A DNA stretch of 64,000 nucleotides from Favolaschia claudopus (lineage: Eukaryota; Basidiomycota; Agaricomycetes; Agaricales; Mycenaceae). The notes under the pieces were generated by a model, which saw nothing but the letters and a program-made list of their open reading frames with translations, searched no databases and was not told the DNA's origin. The stretch lies in the NCBI GenBank assembly GCA_037176885.1, contig JAWWNJ010000017.1, positions 1,860,001-1,924,000 on the forward strand, written 5' to 3'. Shown piece by piece: positions 33,294 through 46,611 of the stretch (the stretch's first letter is position 1; every line of letters begins with the position of its first letter). The translations under genes were made by a program, and so were the position numbers.

Positions 33294-35697
33294 GGTGAGC
33301 GATGCGGGAGATACGAGGGAAGAGGAAGATGACAAGAGACGACAAGATCAACCAACACCACGTGACTGATCTTCGCTGTCAAATCAATCGGCCGGTAAGT
33401 TACTGTAAAATTCCGTAATGGGTGTCGAAATTTGGGTTGAATTGTCCTCAAGAAATCAGAATTGGAAGTTGAATAACAGGAATATTCAATGATTTACCTC
33501 TTGAAGCGGGTTTCTAAGTCATCAGCAGATGGTTTTTGAGTCGGAATGCTACATAGTGAGCTGTGTCACATTAGGGCGGCTCACCATCACTTCCATCAGC
33601 CGCTCGGTCGAGTTTCCCAATCCGGATAGCAAGATTCTCCTGCAAAATAATTTTTCTGAATATATGGATGGTCAGCGGGGCATGCTATGACCTATATACA
33701 AGCTATGGGAGGTTAAAAGTGTTTGTTTCGTAAAGGTAGGACGAGACCACTTTGGCGGGGGACAGATCTCTTATGTCGGCGACAGTTTTACTATGTCCGA
33801 GGACAGTAAGCCATTTTGCGTTCGAATACTATAGCAGAGGGATCGAAACAACAAATTCAATTGAGTTACAGTAATGCATTTTGTGGCTTACAATATTTGA
33901 AGAACTACCAAACGAGAGATTTTCAAAAAAAAGATCAGAAAGAGAAAACGACACTTTCTCGTTTCTAAGACTTCAAAACACTGTGGAGCGTCGATGAACA
34001 TTGATAGTCATGCTCACCAACACAGTTAACGAAGCCACGTCTAAAGACGAAGCCTAAGGTGAAGACCCCCTGCATTCTTCCTTGGCTGCAGCCGGCTAGG
34101 AGCACTCACTCGAAACTTGGAGTACCAGTGATAGTGCCAATGGTCGCCGCCCCTGGATACGCGAGCCCGCATGCCCAGGCTCTGGCACCAGCTACGGAGC
34201 CCGCGAAAAAACGCGCAACGAGAACTGGTACACCAGACAGATACGACCTCCTCTCCAGTAACTTGTATACGCCCAGCATACAAGGCCCTCATCGCCATGA
34301 TCGAGTCCGAGTCAGCAGTCCAGTTTCCTCTTGGCCTCCTCTCATTGACACCCCTCGCATCGGAATTCCGCAAATGGATAGCGACCCGACATCTTCATAC
34401 TATTGCACCTCATCCCCGTCTCTTCCTCTTCCCCCGAGCTTACATGCCCCCAACCTCTTCCACGTCCGCGCCGAAACTCATGACACGACTGCGATACCAC
34501 CTCCGCGTCCGTCGTGCGATTGGACGGCATTCGCAATCGACTCTCCTCTATCGCCACTCCCCGAGCACAACGACGGTACAGGGACGAGGAGCGCGAAGGA
34601 TCGACGACACCACTTCGTCGACCGCAGTCTCAGTCCCACAGATTAGGATCCGCGTCGTATGCACACATGCAGACTGGACACACCCAGCTCCACCCGCGTA
34701 CCGTAACCGCATCCCGCAGAAACTACGAACTCGAGAAGCGAAATAAGTCCTCCGGACCAAAACCGCCGTCGACGTCACATCGCCAATGTCCACGTCACCC
34801 GCATGAGCAGCACATTGAAGGCAGAATGAGACCCGCTGTACCATCCCGCTTGTATACGCCAAACATGCAGCGAGGCTACGACGCCCCCTTCCCCTCGATC
34901 AGCTCGTGGAAGTCAGCACCCAGCTCCATCTCACTCCCCGCATAGCCCTGCAAGCGGCTCCGGCACAAGAGCTCCTCGCCGCCTGATCCTCTTCCCCGCC
35001 TCCTCAGGGTCCAGGGGTACGCTCCCTCCATCTCAAGCTCACCGCTCTGACATCCGCACTGCTGCTCGGACTGCGGCAAGAGGTCTCCGTCCGCAATACA
35101 AGCACCACCCCAACCACAACGCATGAACAGCTTCGCGGACATATGCTCTCCCAGCGTTTCCATCCCAACCCATACACGTCACCCCTCCGATGACCACCGA
35201 CAGCTTCACATCCTCGCAGCCTCATCAGGCCACATCGATACGCCAATCGTCTCAGGCCCACCACTCCAACGCCCGCGCTGCTAATCACGACGTACGCGCC
35301 GATAAGCGCCACGACCAACCCGCTAGGCGGAGAAAAGCGTAGCGACTTGTAACGTGCGGCATCGAAACCGACGTCCCACTCTCCGAGAGCAATCGCAATG
35401 TAGGAGCGAGCGACGCTAGATATCTGCGACGTCGCTTCGTCGACCTGAGCGTAGGCCACCCACGAGGGTCTAGGTCGTAATCATGTATCCCGGCTCGAGC
35501 AAACATCGAGAGATACGAGAGGATTACGCGGAGTCACTGCATGACATTGGCATGATCAGCTGCACGAAATGAAGGACGGAAAGAGGAGGGAATGGGAAGA
35601 GGGGAAACGACGTACGGGTAGACATTAGTATACCTCCGTCAATGACCAATCTTCCTCCCACCCCTCCTTCCTCCTACTCCTCAAGATCCGCCGAGTC

Positions 35698-35900
35698 CTA
35701 CTAGGAGTCAGCCGGGGTGCGCTGCGCGGTGTACGTGCCACTGAGCTTCTTGTTCTTGTGCACGAAGACGACGAGTCCACAGACCTATAGGTTAGGAGCA
35801 GTGGATCTCAGCGCTCACCCCCAACGCGCATGACGAGGATGACGCTTGCCCAACAACCACATCTTCGCCGTCCACGTTCGCCGCTACCTGCATCCCCGCC
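35698..35900 (-). CDS. Possible 3' exons of a membrane protein (partial)
   Basis: Minus-strand sequence reads ASVILVMRV, then after a plausible intron VCGLVVFVHKNKKLSGTYTA and a QRTPADS end with stop. This looks like a last transmembrane helix and short cytoplasmic tail. The upstream exons could not be fixed, so the gene's size and family are unknown. Confidence 0.28.
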
Positions 35901-36408
35901 TCCTCCCCATCACAGCTGGCGTGGGTGGCCCGCCGGCGTTGACCCGCGCCAAGGGGGCTGACGGGAGCGAAAGCGAGACGCCGCCGGTGAACAAGTCAAG
36001 AGAAAAAGGGTGAGGGCAGTTGCTTGAGGGAGGCGAGGAAACGAGTGGAGAAACGGACGTACCTTCCCGATTGACTGAATTAGGCTACGGCGTCCCTAAA
36101 GCTACCTCCTAAGCGACAGTGCGCCTGCCAGCATTGTCTGCCGAGCAAGTGGTCAGATAGAGCGTTAGGCGTGAATATGCAGGGAACGCACGCACCTCAT
36201 GATACGACGCACGAGTCAGACGTCGCACATCCACATCCACCTCCACCTCCACCTCCTCACGCCCCCAGTCCATCCCGTATACCTTCCGTATCCCCGCGCC
36301 TCTTCCTCCGGCTCGGGGATCCATTCACCAAGACGAAACGGGTTCACGGAGTCACTGGAGTCTGGATGAGAGCGGTATGATCAGCTGCACGAGTATGATC
36401 AGCCGCAC

Positions 36409-36456
36409 GAAAAGAAAGCGCTAGCGAGAATGCAAAAGAAAGCGCTAGCGAGAATG
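36409..36456. repeat. Short tandem repeat, two units of 24 bp
   Basis: AAAAGAAAGCGCTAGCGAGA plus ATGC occurs twice in a row. It lies in a segment that also resembles 35535-35620. Confidence 0.7.
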
Positions 36457-37640
36457 CAAGAGGAGAGAAGAAACGACGTACTAATGCTTTACACTCATCA
36501 GCATATCTCGCCCGCCTCCTCTCTTCTCCGAGGTAGAGATGATACTCCCCCTCCACCCATCCACTCGCGCCTCTTCTGCCGACCAAGTCATCCCCCCACA
36601 TCGCTTTCACTTCAATCGAAGCGTGAGATATGAAAATGTAAAGGATTGAATGGACGTACCGACGAAAAGATTGCCGCAGGGGAACGTTTATCCAGCCTTT
36701 GTCACTACCTCCCCTCCTCCAGTACTCCCGGAAAATACAGACGTAGATTTGAGTCCGCCAATCTATGAGTAAACAGAGTCAGACCCACTCGTCCGTCATC
36801 CACTTCGACTGACCGACTAACCTCAATGCGCCGTGACCGCCATCCTACCTAACCTATCCCATTCCGTCCCGCCCCGCCCACTCCAGGCTTCCATATCGTC
36901 AAGTGGAGCGGACGCAAACACGGTCGATATAGACGCGACGTCCCAGAAAAGACGAAGGATTGTTTACTGGATGAGACGTGTCTGTCTACCAAGACGAGAC
37001 GCCGACGCCGACGACGAAGACGATACCCAGCTAGAGAAGAATCAGCTTGGAAGGAGGGCGCAGGAGGAAAGGGCTTACCTATATCAAGAGCGCACGAAGC
37101 GGGGGTGTTTGTCATGAGCAAGTCATTCTGTGAGTGCAGTCGTCAGATTCAGCATTAGGTAGATGTATGGAGAGGAAGCGCTCACCGCTTCATTCTGCGC
37201 TACGACATGGCACGACTCGGAGGCACCGCGCCAGCACATCCGCATCCGCGTCCGCCTACTTCTCCCTGCACAATCCCCCGGCTCCGAATCCCACACGTCC
37301 GTCCCCACCCCTGCCCGCTCCCCGTTCTCCCCTCGTATCCAATGTGTGCCTAGAGTCGGCTCGGTCTGCGCGCCAGGGAGGGGGAGTCACCAACAGCTCC
37401 AGCTAGTAGCAGAGAAGTACGGGTGGCGCGCTCGTCGAGGTCTCGCACGGAATATTGGCGGTCGAGAGGATATCGACATGCTACAGTACCGGGCTGCACA
37501 TGTCGAGGAGAGTTGGGGGTCGGGTGCAATGACGCGCAAGCGACAACGACAATGCGTATTGGGAGCGGGTGGGAGGTCGGAAGTAGAGATAGAATGACGA
37601 GATATGTGCAATGCGAGCCGGGAGACGGGCATATCGAGTT

Positions 37641-38186
37641 TCATATCAGTAGATCTTGAGAGGCTTCCAGGAAGACGGGGTGAGGTAAAGCGAGGGCCGG
37701 AGTGCGCGTGGGGACGGAGCCTAGTGGAAGGTAAGTAAGACTGTTAACATTCGAGGATGAGAGGTAGGACTCGAGGATGGGACGTACATGAGGGGCGTCA
37801 TTAAGTGTGGCGTCGGGGGATACGACGCCTCCGGTGGGAGATAGACGGCAGCTGGAGGAAGCGAAACAATCAGTGCGAGTTCGAAGGACAAGTCCACATC
37901 GAAACGCAACAGATTCATACGTACTAAGAGTACACCAGAAACGGCTCATCGAGGTATCCGCTCCGACTTGCGGGGAGTAAACGAAGTGACTTTCACGGCG
38001 GCCTGGGCGTTGGTGACAGTGGTGACGGGCTTCAAGTTCTTCGCCTTGAAGAAGACAAAGCTGAAAAGTCCAAAAATGATCCGTTAAAGATGAGGAAACC
38101 CCAACGACATTCCACAGACCCTCGACCTCGAGGAATGAGAAAATGAGTGCAGTAAGCTCGGATGGAAGGTTGTGCATGCTAGCCAT
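37641..38186 (-). CDS. Short F-box protein or F-box fragment
   Basis: Begins MASMHNLPSELTALIFSFLE followed by VEGLWNVVGVSSSL, a clear F-box opening (LPSELxxxIFSFL). The frame then stays open to 37641 but turns into low-complexity, Arg/Ser-rich sequence, so introns or decay are likely beyond the F-box. If functional it would bind Skp1. No repeat or substrate domain seen. Confidence 0.42.
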   Translation of the reverse strand: MASMHNLPSELTALIFSFLEVEGLWNVVGVSSSLTDHFWTFQLCLLQGEELEARHHCHQRPGRRESHFVYSPQVGADTSMSRFWCTLSTYESVAFRCGLVLRTRTDCFASSSCRLSPTGGVVSPDATLNDAPHVRPILESYLSSSNVNSLTYLPLGSVPTRTPALALPHPVFLEASQDLLI

Positions 38187-38635
38187 AGGACGGTGTACGA
38201 GACGAGCCGAAGGCACGATTTTGGGCACGATGGTGGGGGTGGACAAGAGGAGCACAAGGCAGTGCCACCGCTGCTGACAGGTTGACACGGACACATGACT
38301 CATGAGAATTTCAAGCCGTGAGCAGGTAATAAATTTAAATGGCTAAATTGATGTTCATTTTCTGAAGCGGGGAATTCAGATCTCCATTAGTTTGACAGGC
38401 TTGTGCAGAGTATGAGTTATCATGTTTCTCATTTTCCAAGCTGTTCAGCGCTGTGAAACGAAAATCGAAAATCCGAACAGTGAGAACTTGGTGAGAACAC
38501 CGTTGTTGATGCCGAATCAGGCCGCGTAACCCAAGTTCAACAGTGCTGCTTTTGACCTAAATTCGACTTGATGCGACCGTTTGTCGGCGACTATGAACTA
38601 GTGATGGCTCCGCAAAATTGAACTAACTACAGTAT
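38187..38635. other. Intergenic spacer
   Basis: AT-richer stretch between the F-box ORF start and the 3' end of the phytase-like gene; nothing recognised. Confidence 0.4.
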
Positions 38636-40571
38636 CACCGTAATTCAAGCGCTGTTTTGACATTCGCCGCGGCACCTGGGAGCATCACCTGGAATACCAG
38701 AAATTGATTATCCACATCTTCGCCTGCGTTGTACGGCTGGCCAACGGAAACGCCTTGCGTGGTTAAGAAGTCGTTATCGCTCTATGAGCACTCGCATCAG
38801 AATTCGCGACGAATATCGAAATGAGAAGAAAGGGCGCACTCACCGCGGTGAAGAGAAAAAAATCGTTCGGTGCGCTGTCTCCCACGGGAGCCAAAGCTAA
38901 ACTTTCCCACTTAGCGTCGAGGAGCGTATTATCGTCCGGGTCACCTGTATTCCAACGCAATTCAGCCAAACAATGGAGACTATGACAATTCCAGCTCCGA
39001 AGGAGCACCCACCATTGTGCAGCCCGAACCGAGCTAACTGTGTGGTGTCCGCATAATCAACGAAACTAAGATATGTTGCTGGAACGATTTTCTTGCTGAG
39101 TTTGCCCTTTGGCGCAACGGGGGTGGAGGGCGAGTCGAAATCCGTCCCGTGGATGTCGGTCGCATTTTCAATGCTGAACAGATCGATGTGTCTGAAAAAG
39201 AGATCACACATTCAGATTCACAACACATCAAAGAATATGGAACACTCACTTATATTTAATATTGTCCCCGCTCCCACCATGCCCGTTCCCGTCCCTGGAC
39301 AAAATCAAAAACACACCCTCAGAGACAAAATGAATTTCGCTTGTCGCTTCGACTTTGCCATTGCCGCTAGGGCTGACTGGGAGAGGGACAACCCATTCGC
39401 CGATCAAAGGCACAGAGGTGCTTGGTGACGAGATATCGTATGCAAACAGACGAGTGTATATGCTATCTTCGCCGCCGTCTTGGATGGTCGCGGATTGTAA
39501 GATAGCGTACAGAGTTGATGTAGCAGGGTCGAGAGTGAGACCTTCGAAGCCTACCGGAATCAGATTCAAAAATAATTTCAAGAGGAGATTTTTAGTAGTG
39601 GTACCTTGGTTGGCTGCACGACCGGTTTTAGGATCGGCGTTAGCGGTGAAGTTGATGTTTCGCTTCTTGTCTTTCGGGAGAATGGCCGCGGGAGGTTGAA
39701 TTGTTTGAACGAGATGCCCATCCGCAGAAAAGAGGTAGATATATGGGCCGTATTCGTCGCTTGTCCAGAAACTTGCAACGAAAATGCGGATTCAGTCTGA
39801 GTAAGCTCCTCCTGTGCGAGAACACTCGAAAAAATACATACGTCCCATCCACATTGGCAACCAACCCTTCAGCATCAACACTAAGATGCGGCTCTCGAGT
39901 ACTCGCAATAGGCATTTCAGGATCGGCAAGTGGGTTCGTCCCAACTCCTGGCATTGCGGCGCGGATCGTGCTTGGATCGAGTCCACTCGTTTTGGTGTTA
40001 TTACGCTCGAAATAGAGGACTGTGTTCTTATAAGTCAACACGAAGGTTTTCTGCGCCTGCTCGAAAGGCAAAGGTGTCGAGTCGGAGTAGGGAGTCAAAA
40101 CAAAGTCGAGCTCGTGTCTGCGAGCCTGATAATCCACGGTCGTTTCCCTGTAAAATACAGGTCAAGAGAGAATTCGAGGTAAAAGCTTTTTGGTGAATAC
40201 ATACACGTTGAAACCGCGGTCAGGCTGAACGATCAGCGTTCCAGTGAAGCTCCCATTGCTGAGCTCCTTCCAAGATCCTGGCTTTATTGCAATGGCACTT
40301 CCGATTCCTCCGAGAGTGTCTCCAGTTGATTCGGTGAAGTTGGAGGGTATACGACCGAATCCGACTAATCCCTGGGAATCACATATTCAATCAAATCATT
40401 GGTATCATGACAAAAACGACCGACCTTACTCACATATGTCACGCCGCCCAAAGAAACTGACACAGCGGGCGAGAACGCATCTTGAACTGGACTAGGAACG
40501 CTAAGTGCGCCCGATACTTGCAGGATAGTCAGGATATAAAGAGCCAACAAAGAGGGTAGATGGTGCAGCAT
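38636..40571 (-). CDS. Secreted protein of the phytase-like esterase family
   Basis: Starts MLHHLPSLLALYILTILQ, a signal peptide ending near SGALS, so the product is exported. Blocks across several short introns: GLVGFGRIPSNFTE; GGIGSAIAIKPGSW; TTVDYQARRHELDFVLTPYS; GVGTNPLADPEMPIASTREP; LSVDAEGLVANVDGTYVF; SDEYGPYIYLFSADGHL; GFEGLTLDPATSTLYAILQS; VFLILSRDGNGHGGSGD; LLDAKWESLALAPVG; then after an intron SDNDFLTTQGVSVGQPYNAG and a TALELR end with stop at 38636. The F/WEGL-type and LSRDGNG motifs are those of the esterase-like phytase family, a beta-propeller-like fold. The substrate in fungi is not established. About 500 residues. Confidence 0.8.
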
Positions 40572-40626
40572 CGCGGAGGGAAGAGACAGCCTGCGGGGAG
40601 TAAGACGGCGCAGTTACTCTTTGTAA

Positions 40627-40634
40627 CTTATATA
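40627..40634 (-). promoter_or_regulatory. Possible TATA box of the phytase-like gene
   Basis: TATATAAG on the minus strand, about 56 bp upstream of the start codon at 40571. Position and sequence fit a TATA element; not proven. Confidence 0.4.
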
Positions 40635-41213
40635 GCGGACGTCAACGTCTGAGAGGAAAGCGAGTATGTAGATGGCATGAGTGAGAAATCGGCGCAACTT
40701 CTTGCACAAGGATCACAAGTCTAAGCATATGGCGGTGATACGAACGTTTGTCGGGAGGGAACTTGCCGGTGGCGATAATAAAAACGGACCACGCGACGCG
40801 ATGAAATGTTTTGACGGAAGAAAGAGGATGATTGGGCGATGACGATCAGCGCATCTTGGCCTGCATTATTTCCAAGTTCTAACAGGTAGTTTGGACCTGG
40901 GGAAGAAAGGTTTAAGTTATTTTTACCGTACCGGTTTGTATCATATCGCCGATAATTCCACTGCCCTCCAACGCGTGCGACGATGCCAATTCAACGCACA
41001 GATCGCCAGACGATCTTCAGCCCTTGTTCATAGTACATCTCGCCCATTTAAGATCTAAAAATACAACTCTCCTGCCATCGAGGACGTCAGAAGGCCCAAA
41101 GGAAACATTCTCTAGTTCGTCCAACGCACCATAATGCTGCATGCAGAACATGTCACTATCCGCTCCTCATCATATCATATCATTCCAACCATCCGAAACC
41201 GTTTCCTCAATAG
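40635..41213. other. Intergenic spacer
   Basis: Promoter side of the phytase-like gene and 3' side of the DUF6533 gene. No ORF or repeat worth calling. Confidence 0.4.
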
Positions 41214-42778
41214 CTAGAACATCCTCGACATTGTATCCAACACCACCCCCGTTTCACCAGTCTCATCTGTATCCATGAGCGTTTCCTCTGACGCTCCGAC
41301 CGCTCGAGCATGGAGGACTAGATGGCACGCGAGGACGGATTGCATTACTCGGAGGGGGCTGCGGAGCAAGAAGGTTGATTCAATAAATGTATGTAGAAAG
41401 AAAGAGGGGGAGTGAGTGTGAATGAATGACATACGAATCGGCGATGGATTTCAACCCGGGCTGAAAGAAAGCGGGGGGGAAGTGAAACTCAGCGTGTAGC
41501 ATGGGGGGTCCTAACAAGTAGACGCACTGGGGCTTGAGTCTCGAGACTGACATCCACCACGAGTATTACTGCGAGAAATTCTGAGAATCGCGAGAGTGGA
41601 GCTACCATATCACCCACCGAAGATGGCCAGGTAAAACGAGATTCCATCGCGATAAAAGGTCGTCACGAGCTGCGATTGTCGGTATATTGACCTCGACAGC
41701 CAAACTGAATGTCTGTTGGTATCATAGGACATGGGCACAGAAGATACGATACGTACAAGTATGTAGGCCCCTCCAAGCGGTCAGCAGAAAGACAACTGGG
41801 GGAAGCATGTTAGTTGTTAATCTTACGAGGAGTAGGGTAGTAATTTAAACAACACACCCGTCTCGCCGAATAGAAGGGAAGCGTATATCACGACCCCGAT
41901 ATTAGTTGAGCTGTCGAGGTTGCACGAGTTGGGAGGCGACATCGGTACGGGAGCTGCGTAGCGTACATAGCGATAAGCATAGTTTCACTTCCACCATTCA
42001 TGATAAACGCACCGAGAGTTTCCGTCCATCTAATTAATGCCCATATGTTGACTCCGCCGATTCCCTAGCAAACACATTTGTAGACGGTGAGTGGACAGAG
42101 GGGACGATGAAGAGATGGCGACGCACAAACCACAAAAAGCCCAGGAATACGAGCAAGGCGGTAGATTTTTCGAATAAGGCGTACGTGCGGATCGTTAATA
42201 TTACTGTGTTGAAGTGAAAACCGGACTCCGCCTGAGCCTCAAAGGCTTGGATAGTAATAACAACTTGGGACGACGCACACTCGGTAATGATACTGCCAAC
42301 CACCGCAAATGCTGCGAGCGTTATACATAGTAAGATTGCGAATTCCGAGTCTTCATAAGGAAGGAAGTGATAAACTCACTTCGTATGAATATGGATGCGG
42401 TGTGACACGTTGCCGGATCCACAACGAGCTGAGTGCGAACTGGATTTCCAGTCAAAGTGGATGTGGAAATCAACGACTGAAGACCGGATAAAGAGTTCCT
42501 CGACGCACTGTGGACGGCCAATGCGGTATCTATGAAGGTGCTGTATCTTGCCCAGAGATACAAAGTCTTCACCGCGCTCCAGGGCGTTTTCCAGAGCAGC
42601 CGATACTTGAAAGAGTTTGAGTTTCTTGAAGCGCGAGGCGAGTTCATTGCGACGCACCTCTTGGTCGATATTCAAAAGAGTGTCATAAGTCTGCCGATGG
42701 GCGAATGGTAAGCAAGCGCTCATTTCATTTCATAGGCCGAGATGAACAAGAAGACAGACTCACCAACGCCGTCAGCAT
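41214..42778 (-). CDS. DUF6533 multi-pass membrane protein (copy 1)
   Basis: Start MLTAL at 42778 spliced to TYDTLLNIDQE and, after another intron, YRLLWKTPWSAVKTLYLWAR then YSTFIDTALAVH; this is the DUF6533 opening (YDxLLxxxxExxxxW...K.LYLxxRYxxxxD). Further blocks: VILTIRTYALFEKSTALLV (helix), GIGGVNIWALIRWTETLGAF, PPVVFLLTAWRGLHT and a final MQSVLACHLVLHARAVGAS followed by an acidic Thr-rich tail ending DTMSRMF. DUF6533 proteins are seven-helix-like membrane proteins expanded in Agaricomycetes, role unknown. The start is short compared with relatives, so an upstream exon may be missing. Confidence 0.68.
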
Positions 42779-45700
42779 TCCGACTTGTCATGATCAATCT
42801 TGTCATTTGGCCTTTCAAACGCAATGTCACAAAACGAAACACACCATTCACGCGCTGAATTGGAGAAAGAAAGAAAGGGAATGGATGTCAAGATTCTCGT
42901 GAGCACTCAGGGGGTGAGGTGAGTATGGAAGGACGCACGGAGACCAGCTGGAGGTCGAAAACCGGGGTATTGAGACCGTCCATGGGGCACCGGCCGGGAG
43001 GGAGAGGGAGGGCGAAAAACGCTGCCCTCGTCGCCCCAGCTGGTGGAGGTACGGAAGAGAAAGATAGACGATCACGCCCACGGGTGAGGATCGTTGATGG
43101 CAGTTTGCCGGAGGCCGACATCCGTTCACAATCTGTCGTTTGTGGGAGCGAGCGCTGATGCGCCACTCAGGTTCGGAACCTGTATGTACTGGCGCGAAGA
43201 CGCGGTTGGATGGGGGAGAAAAAAGAGCCGTTGAATAGATAGGCCGCGACTTGACGGAACAGTAGCATTCCCCTGAGCTAACAAAATGCCCAGAGAATTC
43301 TGAGCACTTGCCCAAAAGGAGTCCATGTTTGTGGAAAAACTTCCGAGATCATTTGCGTCAAATCTGTGTCGCGATTAATTAAAATACGCGAAGCTCAGTG
43401 GGGGTGAGCTTTCGATAATTATAGAAATGGGAACATCCTATTCGACAGTGGACAGACGCAAGCTGCCACATAGAGGAAAGGGGCTCTCAAATTCCAGCTT
43501 CTTCCAATGACGTCTCGAAGAGCGTGTCTTCAGTCATTTGCATTGGACGTGAACGGAAAGAAAAGAATGACAGACCAATTATAGCAATCCCGGCTAACTC
43601 TGGAAAGTCTCCGTTAGACGCAGACAGTTCATCCAGGGCGAAATTCGCAACCAATGGATTTGCGATCATGGTGAGAAGATAGTGGTGATGACAGATGTAA
43701 ACACCCACAAGCACGGTATAAACAAATAAAGAGAAATAAATAAATAAGCGTTCCTCGTTTTCCTCTCCCACCAACTCGGGCAATAATTACGAACGTGGCA
43801 TACTACGAAATTTAGCCTGGCTCTCCGTGCGTCAACACGCTTTTCTACACATTGCATATTCTGTTTTTTTTCTCTTCGCGATGCTAGTTCAAGTTGGATG
43901 ACAAGACCATGCGAGCAAGGACAAGATGGTGACATCGCTTGCAGCGATGTCAGCACTATGCCACCATTTGCCGTTGTGAATACGGCACCACCGGTGGAGA
44001 TGAACCCGAAATCGCGTACATCAGGAAAAATCCGACCCCATACATCGACCGACATAGTCGATGTAGTCAGCATAGTCCTGTCGTTTACCCCCTGTTATAT
44101 AGTGCACCATAGCCGCCCCTCAACAGTATGTATGTCGCTGTAGTTGGTATAGTTACAGTCGGCGCAATGTAGTCCTGTAGTCTTGTAGCAGAATAGGCAA
44201 CGTAGCTCGCTGTAGGACAATATATTCTCATCGGGCTCATGCTCATGAACGTATGATACAATGAAAGCAACATGATATTATGAACCAGGTATGTACAATG
44301 CGTACTGGGCGAACTAACGATGTCCATTCGACCCGCAAATTCTGCTGTTCTGTGATATTCGTCCCTGTCCCCGAGACCAGATCTGCTCGGAACCGATTTA
44401 CGGAAACTGAAGGGAGTGGAAACTGCCGACACCGGTAAGTGAGCGGGTAACGCTGACGACTAGCGAGTTGTTGTTGTCAGCAAAATAGATGTAACTGAGA
44501 GGGATATAGGCACGCACCACCCAGATATAGATCACAAAGTCGGCAGCCGCAACGAAGTCTGGATATGACTGAATGGGAGAGGATAGATCTTGAATGAGGA
44601 CCATGAAAAGAGTCTACTTCTTGAATGACAAACTTCAGTAAACGTCACTTGAATCGACAGTCTTGAATCTGGAATCGGTGAAGTTGGCCAACACGAGAGC
44701 TTGAGTTCCGGTAGCTTCCGGCTTGATAAGACTCAGTAGTTCTTGAGCGACTTGAATAGTATAGGCCGGAGGCTGGACTTGTGTTTGAGGAGCGGGGTTG
44801 TGCTTGAGATCTTGTTGGGGGTGAATTGAGGGCGAAAACACAAAGCCATTTGTTTTGAGTTATAGAGAGCTGAGAATCTTGCTGAATTGAAGCGTTGAGA
44901 CTCTGAGAAGAATGTGGGTGAAAGCGGGCAGCGAGGGCGAGGCAAGGAGAGGGAGAGAGAGGGTGGATGGTGGTGGGAAGAGAAAGAGAGTGGCCATCAA
45001 AACCAACCATCGACTGCGGAACACATGTTGCGCACGGACCCTGATGCCAAGCCTTTCGGACTTGGTCATTTCTGTCCTTTTCTGTCGTATTCTCCATGCT
45101 CTCCCCGATCCTTCTGCTCTTCCCTGTTCGTTCCCCTCGTCGTTTCACCCCTACTGAACCGACCAAACCTTGCATTCGACTCAAGCCTTCAACTCTTGAA
45201 ACATACCAACTGGCTAGATTGACGACTGCCTATCTGTACGCATCGCCGCCGACGATTTTCAAATTGGAGAAGTTCCGGTGTATGTGGCGGGAGCTGGGTG
45301 GGAGGTGTTGAGTTTTGAAAGATGTCTACTACATATTCTCCGCACAATATTTGTGAGTCTTATCATCATACTTCCTGCGGAAGTTCTACCTTTTGCTGCC
45401 AGTGTAGATTGTGTTGTTGTTATAGACTTCGGTGTCGTCGATAGTGAGCTGTATTGCCGTGCGGGCAGTGTACATAGCGGCCCATAGCAGCTCCCTGGAG
45501 CAACATCGTCCATGTAGCACAATATATTCTCCTCCGAAGCTATATCGACTACAAGCACTACAGCGAGCAATATACCCAAGCCGGCGGCTACGGCCCGAGG
45601 AGTTTTTCCTGATGTATGATGAACTCACAGGGGGGGCATAAGGCTGACGACCTTTTTTCACTTCAGTCGATCTGATTTGTTCCATCCGTTATTGTGTGTC

Positions 45701-46611
45701 CAGAGCGTTGGCTCGGAATGTTCGCCTAAATCATTGAAGTACCGACGGAAACTTCGAACGATGACGCTAGAGCTAAGATGATCGTAAACAATTCGTATGG
45801 AATTTTTCTTCAAATCTACCCGTGCGTCCCATTTTGTAAAGATTACCGCTAGTGTTGTGCGCTATCTCGATTATATTCGTTGAATCGAAAGCCATTCCGA
45901 GATTCAACCATCGGCAGACCGGCCCGCAAAGCCGACGCGATCTCCGTGACCATCAGCGTGTCTGTGACGCCACACGTTCTTCTCAAACCGCCACCACACA
46001 GCCCGCAAGGCAGCGTCTGCTTCCTGCGACGCGCTGGAATCCGAAGCAACGCTCTTCTCGTGTACCCTTGCTGCTTATGTTCTTTTGGGCTTGAAATCGA
46101 CGTCCCTGCAGTGCTATGGCTAGTCATTTGAAGAAACTTTTAACTGCCATGGCGGACGATTCTGCACGGCCGAAAGCAGCCATCTCTAGACAGCATCTCA
46201 ATCAATACCAGCGTTTCCGCCCTTTTCTTGTTGCATACCTATCAACGGGTCAAGGATGAACGGCGTCTTGTGTCGTCAGACTTGTCTGTAGCTGTCTGCC
46301 CTATAAAGCTCAAGGTCTCGTCTTAACAACCCAATCTGGCCGATTGGCTCTGCTACATACAGCAGCAATTGCCATCAATCCAGCTTCAGAGCTTCTCGCA
46401 GTGCTGTCGCTGCTTCTCTGGATGACACGTCTATTGCCGTCGGAATCTCGAAGAATGCTGGAGAGCTGTGAAAGCTGTTAAAATGGTAATAAACCGCTGT
46501 ACAGCGCCCTATAATTACTGATTAAAATGAACAGAGGACTGGTTAAATAAGCCGTCGTGTACCCATACGCATTCCCAAGCGGAAATTCCCCAAACTCAGA
46601 CCGCCATCCAT
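42779..46611. other. Gene-poor stretch with fragments
   Basis: Nearly 4 kb without a confident gene. Short minus-strand ORFs occur at 43126-43326 (MDSFWASAQNS...), 43487-43783 and 44398-44604, some with hydrophobic segments, but no family resemblance and no consistent splicing. 44640-44930 is rich in CTTGA words. Confidence 0.4.

Larger units (their letters stand above)
33294..37640. other. GC-rich region without a confident gene
   Basis: Many overlapping ORFs on both strands, mostly Pro/Ser/Arg-rich, as expected from GC-rich DNA. The longest (34059-34646 and 34514-34945, plus) have no domain. Repeated minus-strand donors GTACGTCC or GTACGTCG (near 35613, 36056, 36474, 36652) hint at a decayed multi-exon minus-strand gene. 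A short transmembrane-like exon lies at 35210-35459 (GLVVALIGAYVVISSAGVGV). Confidence 0.4.

Noticed and set aside
34041..34945. Three overlapping plus-strand ORFs of 143-195 codons
   Set aside because: Pro/Ser/Arg-rich composition in several frames at once, no domain and no splice pattern; probably a GC effect.
44640..44930. Homology between the CTTGA-rich tract here and that in the 1.25-kb element (23480-23910)
   Set aside because: Only short words are shared, with no consistent alignment.
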